The notes under the pieces were generated by a model. The model saw only the letters and a program-made list of their open reading frames with translations. It searched no databases and had not been told where the DNA came from. Below, piece by piece: positions 1 through 6,338 of a DNA stretch of 10,881 nt. How positions within the stretch are numbered: position 1 is the stretch's first letter; the number at the start of each line of letters is the position of its first letter. The translations under genes were made by a program, and so were the position numbers. This stretch comes from Actinomycetes bacterium (GTDB lineage: Bacteria; Actinomycetota; CADDZG01; JAHWKV01), in the NCBI GenBank assembly GCA_029263035.1, contig JAJCYF010000182.1:1-10881 (forward strand). The letters run 5' to 3'.

Positions 1-855
1 CAGGGAACCTGTGACGTGCCTGCGACCATCAACATCGCCGGCAACTACAGCTGCACCTTCGTGGGCAACTTCACCGGCGCCGCCGGAGCCACGGAGACCG
101 ACACCGTTACCGCAACCGCGGTCGACACCGACGGCGACAACAACACGGTTACCGACACCGACAGCGCCACCGTCTCCATCCAGATTCCCGGATCCAACAT
201 CCGGGTAGAGAAGGAGGCCAGCCCGGCCAGCCGGCCCGAGCCGGGTGGCGAATTCACCTTCACCGTACGGGTGGTCAACACCGGCGGCTCGCCGGTGACC
301 ATCCAGACCATCACCGACAGCATCTACGGCAACCTGGCCACCCGGGCCGGCTCCACCTGCGGAACGCTGATCAACACCAGCGTGGCCGTCGGAGCCACCG
401 CCACCTGCACCTTTACGGTGAACTTCACCGGCGACGCAGGTGACTCCGAGACCAACACGGTTACCGTGACCGGCACCGGCATCACCGCCACCGCCGGCTC
501 GGAAACCATCTCGATCACCAACGCAGCCCCGATGATCCGGGTTGCCAAGGACGCAATCCCCACCAGCCGGCCGGAGCCGGGAGGCACGTTCACCTTCAGG
601 GTGACCGTCTCCAACCTCACCGCCGAGCAGGTGGTGATCTCCACCATCACCGACGACGTCCACGGCGACCTCAACGGCGAAGGGACGTGTGACAGCGGCG
701 AAGTGCTAACCGCCGGCACCTCCTACGTTTGTGAGTTCGATGCCGAGTTCACCGGCGTGGCCGGAGACAGTGAGACCGACATCGTGACCGTCACCGTTGT
801 GGACGACGAGGGCACCTCCTCGAGCGCCCAGGGCGACGCCACCGTCACCATCACC
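1..855 (+). repeat. Tandem ~336-bp coding repeats of Ig-like modules
   Basis: Two full units begin at 199 (IRVEKEASPASRPEPGG) and 535 (IRVAKDAIPTSRPEPGG), exactly 336 bp or 112 codons apart; the second ends near 855. The 5' edge holds the second half of an earlier unit (1 to about 190). Shared landmarks in order are IRV-K-A-P-SRPEPGG, FTF-V-V-N, I-TITD--(Y/H)G(D/N)L, a Cys pair, FTG-AGDSET and a closing VTVT or VSI strand. Parts of the repeat are also alike at DNA level, for example the SRPEPGG codons near 227-246 and 564-583, which suggests duplication within the gene. More units probably lie upstream. Confidence 0.8.
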
Positions 856-1188
856 CCGAAGGGCACCGCCGTACCGACGATCATTGTCAACAACATCACC
901 GGCGTGACCTGCACCAGCACCGCCACCGCCACGGCAAGCTCGGGCGAGTACCGCATCGCCCAGGTGAACATCAACAACAACAGCTCGTGCGTCTCCTCGG
1001 CGGTGGCTACGGCCGGCGCCAAGGCGACCCCGACTGCAAAGGCAACCCCGTCCACCCCGCCCAAGACGCTGGCCCGGACCGGACAGGACGCTGCCAAGCT
1101 GATGGCCCTGGCGGCGGCCCTGATGGCTCTGGGCTACCTGTTGATGGCCGGCAACCCCAAGCGCAGGCCGGGAGACGAGCAGGCCTGA
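1..1188 (+). CDS. Repeat-containing surface protein with LARTG sortase signal (5' partial)
   Basis: The frame is open from the first base, so the N-terminus, including any signal peptide, lies outside the window; the GTG at 16 is just an internal valine. The visible 395 residues hold one incomplete and two complete beta-rich, Thr/Val/Gly-rich Ig-like modules of about 112 residues (DUF11-like in style), resembling adhesin or stalk repeats. Each module carries a Cys pair about 13-16 residues apart and an acidic FTGxAG(D/A)xET motif. After residue ~287 come a different Cys-containing segment and a Thr/Pro/Ala/Lys linker (340-356). The C-terminus is a classic sorting signal: LARTG (357-361), a hydrophobic helix (about 365-384) and a basic tail with KRRPG. 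LAxTG is the known preference of actinobacterial class E sortases, so the protein is probably linked covalently to the cell wall. Ligand and exact function are unknown; no sortase gene is in view. Confidence 0.85.
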   Translation, partial: QGTCDVPATINIAGNYSCTFVGNFTGAAGATETDTVTATAVDTDGDNNTVTDTDSATVSIQIPGSNIRVEKEASPASRPEPGGEFTFTVRVVNTGGSPVTIQTITDSIYGNLATRAGSTCGTLINTSVAVGATATCTFTVNFTGDAGDSETNTVTVTGTGITATAGSETISITNAAPMIRVAKDAIPTSRPEPGGTFTFRVTVSNLTAEQVVISTITDDVHGDLNGEGTCDSGEVLTAGTSYVCEFDAEFTGVAGDSETDIVTVTVVDDEGTSSSAQGDATVTITPKGTAVPTIIVNNITGVTCTSTATATASSGEYRIAQVNINNNSSCVSSAVATAGAKATPTAKATPSTPPKTLARTGQDAAKLMALAAALMALGYLLMAGNPKRRPGDEQA

Positions 1189-1210
1189 TAGCGGGGCGTT
1201 TAAGCAGGGG

Positions 1211-1771
1211 ATGACTTCGGGCGAGAGCCGCCCGGAACAGGTGCCCGAACCGGCGGAGACGCCGGTTCGGGCAGTTCCGTCTGAGGGGGACGGCCCCAAG
1301 GATGCAGCTCCGTCTGAGGGGAAGGGCACCGAAGAGAAGAGCAAGCCGCCGGGCAGCCGCCGGCGCAGGGCGTTCTTCATCGTCCCCATCCTGGCGGCGG
1401 TCTGGATCGCCGCCTACCTCAATCTGGGCACCGAGGAGCTAACCGAGGCGGGGCGGGCGTCGTGGTGCGGCACGGCCGATGAGATTGAGGTCCTGACCGA
1501 GGAAGAGCTGCTGGTCTACCAGGACCCGCCGGGGGAGGGCCAGGAGCCGGACGAGGTGATCCGCGAGCAGTTTCGCCAGACCGCAGCCCGGATGCTGCTT
1601 TTGTACGTGCGTCTGGGGGAGATCGCTCCCGGGCACCTGGTCGACGACCTGGAGGAGGTCGCCACCGACTACCAGGCGGCGGTTCGTTCCCGGGACCCCT
1701 CAGTGGCGCGGGAGCTGAGGAACTCCGATGCCTCCAAGCGGGTGGACGCCTTTACCGAACAGACCTGCTGA
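1211..1771 (+). CDS. Small single-pass membrane protein, unknown function
   Basis: This 186-residue protein is not one I recognise. It has a hydrophilic Pro/Glu-rich N-terminus (1-49) with a twice-used PSEGxG motif, a basic cluster (RRRR near 50-53), a single hydrophobic helix (about 54-71), and an acidic helical C-terminal domain of about 115 residues. The positive-inside rule places that domain outside the cell. It has only two cysteines, C86 in a SWCG motif and the final residue C186, which could form a disulfide closing the external domain. Start: the ATG at 1211 is the first in frame, but the only purine-rich stretch (GCAGGGG) touches it with no spacing, so the start is less certain; GTG at 1241 is an in-frame alternative. 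It follows the sorted surface protein by 22 nt, so co-transcription is likely and a shared role at the envelope is possible. Confidence 0.75.
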   Translation: MTSGESRPEQVPEPAETPVRAVPSEGDGPKDAAPSEGKGTEEKSKPPGSRRRRAFFIVPILAAVWIAAYLNLGTEELTEAGRASWCGTADEIEVLTEEELLVYQDPPGEGQEPDEVIREQFRQTAARMLLLYVRLGEIAPGHLVDDLEEVATDYQAAVRSRDPSVARELRNSDASKRVDAFTEQTC

Positions 1772-1836
1772 TCCAGGTCTCCCCGGACCGGCCCGGTGCG
1801 AGGCGAGCTGTGTAGCCGGTTAACGCTGGAGAGGGG

Positions 1837-4650
1837 TTACGGATCTTTTTCGGAATGCCTCTTGGTCTCACCCTGGAACCTCAGAGCGGTCAAGGCTGCC
1901 AGCGCGGTCCGGGAGGTCAGGTTGAGTTTGGCCAGAATGTGCGATACGTGGGTCTGAACCGTGCGGCGGGAGATGAACAGGCGCTCGCCGATGGCCGGGT
2001 TGGATAGTCCTTCTGCTACCAGGCCTGCCACCTGAATCTCCGTCGGCGTGAGGCTTTCCCAGCCGGCGGCCGGCCTTGCTCGCCGGGCGCGAACTCCCCG
2101 CCTGATGCCGGCCTCCCGCATCCGCTTGAGCACGCGTGCTGCGTCCCAGTCTGCGCCTGCCTGCTGGTATGACGACAGCGCCTCGCCGAAAAATGACTTG
2201 GCCCCCTCAGGACCGGATACGCGGAGCATCAGGACCCCCGCATCCTCGGCAGACGATCCCAGAGGCAGCGGGCGGCCGCTGTCCCGGTAGGCGGCAACTG
2301 CTCCGGCCAGGAGTTCGGTGTCCTCCTCGATCAGGCCCCGGCAATGCAGCGCAGCTCCCTGGACGCTGGGGACCGTTTCCCGGACCGCTAAGGCATTTAG
2401 CTCACCGCTGACCTCGCGGGCAAGGGAAGGTTTGCCGGTCGCCAACCCGAGCCGCACCAGGTCGGCCCCAAGGGTGCGTAGGTGAAATCCCAGCTGCAGC
2501 GCGCCGAACGCCTGCCAGATGCCGGCCAGGGTCTGGCACGCTTCGGTATGATTTCCGCCGGCACCGGCCAGGGAGGCCTTGGCCAACAGCATCCACTCCA
2601 GCCCGAAGTCGGGGCCGTTTTCGGAAAAGTGGCGTTCACATCGCTCGAGGTGAAGCGCAGCCAGAGGATGGGTGCCGCGGTGGAATGCCATGAGTGCCAG
2701 CAGGGCGTGGGCGGCAAGGGCGCCGGTTCGGTTTCTCCACTCGTCGGCCAGGCTTAATCCAGACTCGAGCTCGGCCTCGGCGTCGTCCCACTCGCCGGAG
2801 TAGTAGAGCGCCAGCCCAACCCAGTAATGGTACACGTGGGCCAGGCCGGTAGCGCTGCCCGCGTTGAGCCGTATCGCGGTGCGGAACGCTCTCCTTCCCT
2901 CGAGGAGACGGTCGGCCTCCAGCAGTGCCATGCCGCGGAAGACTTGAGGGTCGCGCAGGGTTGGGAGCAGGCGGGCTTTACCCGGAGCTGCCGTCCGGTG
3001 GAGCCGCAGAGCCTCCTCCGAGGTGGCGATTGCAGCCGACAGCTCGCCTCGGAAATTGTGCATGCAGGATTGTGCGCACAGGGCCATCGCCCTCGCGATG
3101 TCGTCCGAGGCGGCGTCTGCCAGCTCCATCGCCCGTTCAGCTTCGGCGGCAGCACCGACGACATCGCCCTCACCGAACAGCCTGGCCAGGGCGGTCTCGA
3201 CATGCACCACCGACCGATCGGCGTCGTCGATGCCCGGAAGGCTGCTGGCTTGAACATGTTCGGCCACCGACTCGCTTCGGTCGCCGAGCAGAAACAACAA
3301 CCGGCCCATGGTGAAGTGCAGGTCGAGATCCAGCTCATGGTCATGCTCGCGAAGCAGGACCTCCTCCAGGATCTCCCTAGCCTCGCCGGACCGGCCTGCG
3401 CCTACGAGGATCGGAGCAAGTTCCACCCTGAGCGAGTCGACTTCCGCCTGGGAAACGGAAAGTTCGATGGCTTGCTCCAAAAACCCAATAGCGATGGCGG
3501 GTGAGCTCAGGCTCGTCTCGGCTGCCGCCTCCCGCAAGGCGCCGATGGCTCGACGGTCGCCGGGAAGGGCGCCCAGTCCGAACTGAGTTGCTATCCGTGC
3601 CTTCGGAGCACCGATTCCGGATAGGGCGTGCGCTGCCTGGAGGTGGAAAGTGCTTCTCAGCCCTGTGGGAATCTGCCGGTAGAAGGCCTCCCTGACCAGG
3701 TCGTGACGAAACGAAAAGCCTTCTTGCCGGTCGGACAGCAGCTCGGCCTCAACTGCCTGCTTTAACGGGCCGATCAGGAGGTCGGGAGTCAGACCGGTCA
3801 AGGCCTGGAGCTCGACCGCTAAGAACGTGGAGCCCAGGACCGAGGCTCTGTGCAGAAGGTCCCGGGTGCCTGCATCAAGAAAGCGCAGCTTGCGGAAGAT
3901 CGTTTCGCTCAAGTCTGCCGACAGGGTCGTCCTTGCCGGGTGAGCGACTCCATCATGCAATTCAATTGCTCCCTCCTCCCTGAGAAATCGCAGGTACTCC
4001 CTGAGGTAGAAGGGGTTGCCGCCCGCACGATTCATCTGGGTCATCAGTGCCGCCGTCGGTTGGGCATCTAGATCGCTGGCAACGAGCGCGGCCACCTCCT
4101 CCGGCTGCAACGGGTGGAGCCTGACGTGCAGGCAAGGCAGCCCAACGAGCTCCTCCAGAAGACTCTCCATTTCTCGGCTTCTGGGCTGGCTGCGCGTCGC
4201 CACTACGAGAACCATCGGCAGGCCGGGCAGCCGGCTCAACAGGCTGTGCAGTGTCGCCAGCGTCGAGGGGTCTGCCCACTGCAGGTCGTCAACCACTACC
4301 GCGAGGGGACCGGTCGCTGCGAACTCCTCCATCTGGTCCAGGATCCGGTCGACCATTTGCATCTCGAGGTCCAGCCGCCCAGGGTCGGACCAGTCGGTCA
4401 TGCCTGCGCCGGCGAGTGCCTGCAGCAGCGGCCGGAACGGCCGGTTGGACTCCAGTTCGCAGGCTCGGCCCCACAGCACCTCCGCCCCAAAGGCCCGGGC
4501 CCGCTCGGCAAACGCCCGGAGCAACCTGCTCTTACCGATGCCCGGTTCACCCTGGACGGTGGCTGCGGTTCCTTCCCCGGCGATCGAAGCCTTTAGGCAT
4601 CCGGAGAGGGCTTCGAGCTCCATCGAGCGGCCGATCAGTGCACCGTTCAT
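1837..4650 (-). CDS. LAL-type LuxR family transcriptional regulator with P-loop ATPase domain
   Basis: This 937-residue protein has the layout of large ATP-binding LuxR regulators (the MalT/LAL class). An AAA/NACHT-like ATPase domain is N-terminal: Walker A GEPGIGKS (34-41), Walker B LAVVVDD with the family-typical DDLQWAD (121-127), and a VLVVATR segment (147-153) in sensor position. The middle, about 330-850, is Ala/Leu-rich helix repeats resembling a TPR array, the usual signal or partner sensor. A LuxR/GerE helix-turn-helix ends the protein, with LTPTEIQVAGLVAEG (from 867), the recognition helix SRRTVQTHVSHIL and KLNLTSR. Family knowledge predicts ATP-dependent activation of target promoters; the inducer is unknown. 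The start is well supported: AGGAGGT lies three bases before the ATG. It is divergent from the M23 gene (148-bp gap), which makes that gene a natural candidate target, by inference only. It converges with the gene ending at 1771. Confidence 0.93.
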   Translation of the reverse strand: MNGALIGRSMELEALSGCLKASIAGEGTAATVQGEPGIGKSRLLRAFAERARAFGAEVLWGRACELESNRPFRPLLQALAGAGMTDWSDPGRLDLEMQMVDRILDQMEEFAATGPLAVVVDDLQWADPSTLATLHSLLSRLPGLPMVLVVATRSQPRSREMESLLEELVGLPCLHVRLHPLQPEEVAALVASDLDAQPTAALMTQMNRAGGNPFYLREYLRFLREEGAIELHDGVAHPARTTLSADLSETIFRKLRFLDAGTRDLLHRASVLGSTFLAVELQALTGLTPDLLIGPLKQAVEAELLSDRQEGFSFRHDLVREAFYRQIPTGLRSTFHLQAAHALSGIGAPKARIATQFGLGALPGDRRAIGALREAAAETSLSSPAIAIGFLEQAIELSVSQAEVDSLRVELAPILVGAGRSGEAREILEEVLLREHDHELDLDLHFTMGRLLFLLGDRSESVAEHVQASSLPGIDDADRSVVHVETALARLFGEGDVVGAAAEAERAMELADAASDDIARAMALCAQSCMHNFRGELSAAIATSEEALRLHRTAAPGKARLLPTLRDPQVFRGMALLEADRLLEGRRAFRTAIRLNAGSATGLAHVYHYWVGLALYYSGEWDDAEAELESGLSLADEWRNRTGALAAHALLALMAFHRGTHPLAALHLERCERHFSENGPDFGLEWMLLAKASLAGAGGNHTEACQTLAGIWQAFGALQLGFHLRTLGADLVRLGLATGKPSLAREVSGELNALAVRETVPSVQGAALHCRGLIEEDTELLAGAVAAYRDSGRPLPLGSSAEDAGVLMLRVSGPEGAKSFFGEALSSYQQAGADWDAARVLKRMREAGIRRGVRARRARPAAGWESLTPTEIQVAGLVAEGLSNPAIGERLFISRRTVQTHVSHILAKLNLTSRTALAALTALRFQGETKRHSEKDP

Positions 4651-4653
4651 CGG

Positions 4654-4689
4654 ACCTCCTCGAACCGCGACCGAGCGGTCGCTAGTTTA
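4654..4689 (-). promoter_or_regulatory. Upstream region of LAL regulator: RBS, inverted repeat, possible -10
   Basis: Read on the minus strand, a near-perfect Shine-Dalgarno (AGGAGGT, 4654-4660) precedes the ATG at 4650. Just upstream is a perfect inverted repeat of 7-bp arms with a 2-bp centre (4667-4682, GCGACCG-AG-CGGTCGC on the plus strand). A TAAACT at 4684-4689 could be a -10 box, which would put the transcription start inside the inverted repeat. No good -35 is visible. The repeat would suit a dimeric repressor or autoregulator site, but it is short, GC-rich and untested. Confidence 0.4.
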
Positions 4690-4738
4690 ACGCCTGAGTA
4701 TCAGCCAGATGGCCGATGTTTCGTGGCGGTATCTCCAT

Positions 4739-4798
4739 TTAACTAAATCGACGCCACAAGAGAAAGGGCGCCAGAACTTGTAATGAAAGGGGAGGCAG
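4739..4798 (+). promoter_or_regulatory. Probable promoter and RBS of the M23 peptidase gene
   Basis: An AT-rich patch, TTAACTAAAT (4739-4748), stands out in this GC-rich intergenic region and may contain the -10 element; transcription would then leave a leader of roughly 40-50 nt. The leader ends in a strong purine-rich Shine-Dalgarno, GAAAGGGGAGG (4785-4795), three bases before the ATG at 4799. The same 10-mer occurs at 9643-9652 before the glycosyltransferase gene. No clear -35 is seen. Confidence 0.4.
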
Positions 4799-6280
4799 AT
4801 GGCGGGAGCGTTTGACAGTGCGGTTTATGCCGAGGATCTCAAGGCCGGGGAGCGCTGGTTCAGCCGGGACCACGGCGGGGGAACGCAGGACCTTGGCCAC
4901 GACCTGAGCGTACGCAGGCACACCGGCAACAACAGCTGGACCTGCAACAAGGCCGGTACGGACGGCAGCAGCAACAGTCACTCGCTGGCATGGCGCAAGC
5001 CCGTCTATGCCATGGAGGACGGATCGGTCGAGCGTTCGTGGCGCAATGCTCCCGATAACCCTGCACCCGGAGAGAAGCTGGCCGGCATCGGCGCCGACCC
5101 CGGAGATATTCCGAGCGGCGGAAATCATCTACTGGTCAGGCATGCCGACGGCAGTGTCATGCTCTACGCACACTTCGCTCAGGGCACGCTGGTTTCCGGG
5201 CTGTGTCCGGAAAGTTCCGAGCTGATACAGCCCGGCCAGAACAAAGGCTTTAGCTTCGATCCGGCTGACAGGCCGTCGATCAAGAAGGGCCAATTTCTCG
5301 GGCGGGTCGGCAACTCCGGGAGCTCCTCCGGCCCCCATCTCCATATTCACCGCCTGGATCAGAACGGCAAGCCGGTGGATCTTCCACTTTCACGCGGCAT
5401 GGTGACCCCATTCGCCAAATCCGGTTCCGGAGACTGCAACGGCTCGGCGGAACTCAACCAGTGGAGCAAGCTGAACGGCGCACCCATTCCTCAAGCGTCG
5501 GTGCTGTTCTGGCCGCCGCGCCGTCTGGAGGGTGAGTACACGCGCCACAGATTTCCAGCCAAAGACTTTCAACGCATGTTCGACCATCTCGCAGACTCGG
5601 GATTTTCACCCGAGTGGATCAACGGCTACACGGTCGGCGGCAAGATCTTTTACAACTTCATTTGGAGGCCGGCGCTCAGGTCGTGGCGGGCGTTCTCGTC
5701 GCTGACGCAGGCGCAGCTTAAGACCAGGCTCGACGAGGCGGACGAGGATGACTTCGATCCGGTCCACCTCGACAGCTTCGTCGTGGGAGGGCAGATGCGG
5801 TACATCCTCGTCCTACACAAAAACCGGCCGGGCTGGCTGTTGCGCTCCAATCGTAGCCAGTCCCAGCATCAGGCGATTCTCGAGGAGGCCAAGCAGGACG
5901 GGCTTCGACCCGTGTCCATGTCCGTCGTGTCCGTCGGCGGCGATAGACGGTATTCGGTCCTATACCGGAAGGCTCCCGGATCATGGAGCGCCAAGTCGAC
6001 CGTGGCCGAGAAGGACTACCAGGAGGTGTTCGACGAGAACCGCGCTAAGGGGAGGCTTCCCGTCTACCTGAAGGCCTACATGCATGGCGGCAAGCCCTTC
6101 GTTTCTGCCATCTTCTCGAGCAGTCCGTCCGGGGACTTTAGGGCGAGGCACGGCTTGAGCTCGTCGAAGCTTCAGGCAGAGTTCAAGGGGGCGATCCAGG
6201 ACGGCTTTGGAACCGAGGTGGTCACCGCTTTTGACGGGGCCACCTCGCTGCATCGGTACTTCGCCGTCTGGCGCAGGTAG
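4799..6280 (+). CDS. M23-family metallopeptidase with five C-terminal BTRD1-type repeats
   Basis: The 493-residue protein begins with an M23 (LytM/lysostaphin-like) domain of about 200 residues. Visible landmarks are YAHF with H125, GRVGNSGSSSGPHLH with the zinc/catalytic HLH (H180, H182), and KPVYAMEDGSV (67-77) in the usual core-strand position. The first zinc motif, normally HxxxD, reads D31-L-G-H-D35 here. From Y247 to the end come five repeats of about 50 residues (starting near 247, 297, 347, 397 and 448), each with an aromatic or basic start, a (D/S)xxxQ-type helix, a G-x-x-PV turn, a GG pair and an aromatic strand. These match the bacterial tandem repeat (BTRD1) pattern known from polyglycine-hydrolase-like proteins. 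The family role would be cutting peptidoglycan peptides. However, there is no signal peptide, and an in-frame TGA at 4784 rules out an N-terminal extension. Export or an intracellular role is therefore unresolved. Confidence 0.87.
   Translation: MAGAFDSAVYAEDLKAGERWFSRDHGGGTQDLGHDLSVRRHTGNNSWTCNKAGTDGSSNSHSLAWRKPVYAMEDGSVERSWRNAPDNPAPGEKLAGIGADPGDIPSGGNHLLVRHADGSVMLYAHFAQGTLVSGLCPESSELIQPGQNKGFSFDPADRPSIKKGQFLGRVGNSGSSSGPHLHIHRLDQNGKPVDLPLSRGMVTPFAKSGSGDCNGSAELNQWSKLNGAPIPQASVLFWPPRRLEGEYTRHRFPAKDFQRMFDHLADSGFSPEWINGYTVGGKIFYNFIWRPALRSWRAFSSLTQAQLKTRLDEADEDDFDPVHLDSFVVGGQMRYILVLHKNRPGWLLRSNRSQSQHQAILEEAKQDGLRPVSMSVVSVGGDRRYSVLYRKAPGSWSAKSTVAEKDYQEVFDENRAKGRLPVYLKAYMHGGKPFVSAIFSSSPSGDFRARHGLSSSKLQAEFKGAIQDGFGTEVVTAFDGATSLHRYFAVWRR
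5537..6277 (+). repeat. Five degenerate 50-codon repeats (BTRD1-like)
   Basis: The repeats fall at residues 247-296, 297-346, 347-396, 397-447 and 448-493 of the M23 protein. Common features are a start of the type (Y/R)xxxxLxxxxxQ, a helix ending near an Asp/Gly, then PVxLxSxxVGG or a variant (GYTVGG, SFVVGG, SVVSVGG, AYMHGG, AFDGAT) and a strand of the type RYxxxxxK. The spacing is almost exactly 50 residues. The last copy lacks the GG pair. The family assignment rests on remembered pattern, not on a profile search. Confidence 0.7.
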
Positions 6281-6306
6281 GACTCCCGGCGTTCCTTTGC
6301 TCTCGT

Positions 6307-6338
6307 CGCCGCCTTAGCTGTGCCGGGCAAAGGCGGCG
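6307..6338. terminator. Stem-loop between convergent genes, possible bidirectional terminator
   Basis: CGCCGCCTT (6307-6315) pairs perfectly with AAGGCGGCG (6330-6338) around a 14-nt loop. It lies 26 nt past the M23 stop codon and covers the last codons and the stop of the opposing polymerase gene. There is no U-run on either side, so it is not a textbook intrinsic terminator, but its position between two convergent genes suits transcription termination or mRNA end protection. Confidence 0.35.

Noticed and set aside
199..855. CRISPR-like array from the regular repeats
   Set aside because: The repeats are 336-bp in-frame coding modules with diverged sequence, not short identical repeats with unique spacers.
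706..1389. Minus-strand open frame (227 codons) opposite the surface protein's C-terminus
   Set aside because: The Gly/Arg/Val-rich translation mirrors the Thr/Ala-rich repeats on the real strand; there is no Shine-Dalgarno or domain evidence.
1772..1836. Possible terminator between the convergent genes at 1771 and 1837
   Set aside because: Only 4-bp stems such as ACCG-GCC-CGGT and GGTC-GACC can be drawn and no T-run follows, so I do not call one.
4691..4798. Riboswitch upstream of the cell-wall hydrolase (for example a c-di-AMP ydaO type)
   Set aside because: The predicted leader is only about 50 nt and shows no conserved riboswitch core; the whole intergenic gap is 148 nt.
4690..4798. A signal peptide for the M23 protein encoded upstream in another frame, implying a frameshift
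   Set aside because: No reading frame in the gap encodes a basic-hydrophobic leader, and the strong Shine-Dalgarno directly precedes the ATG at 4799.
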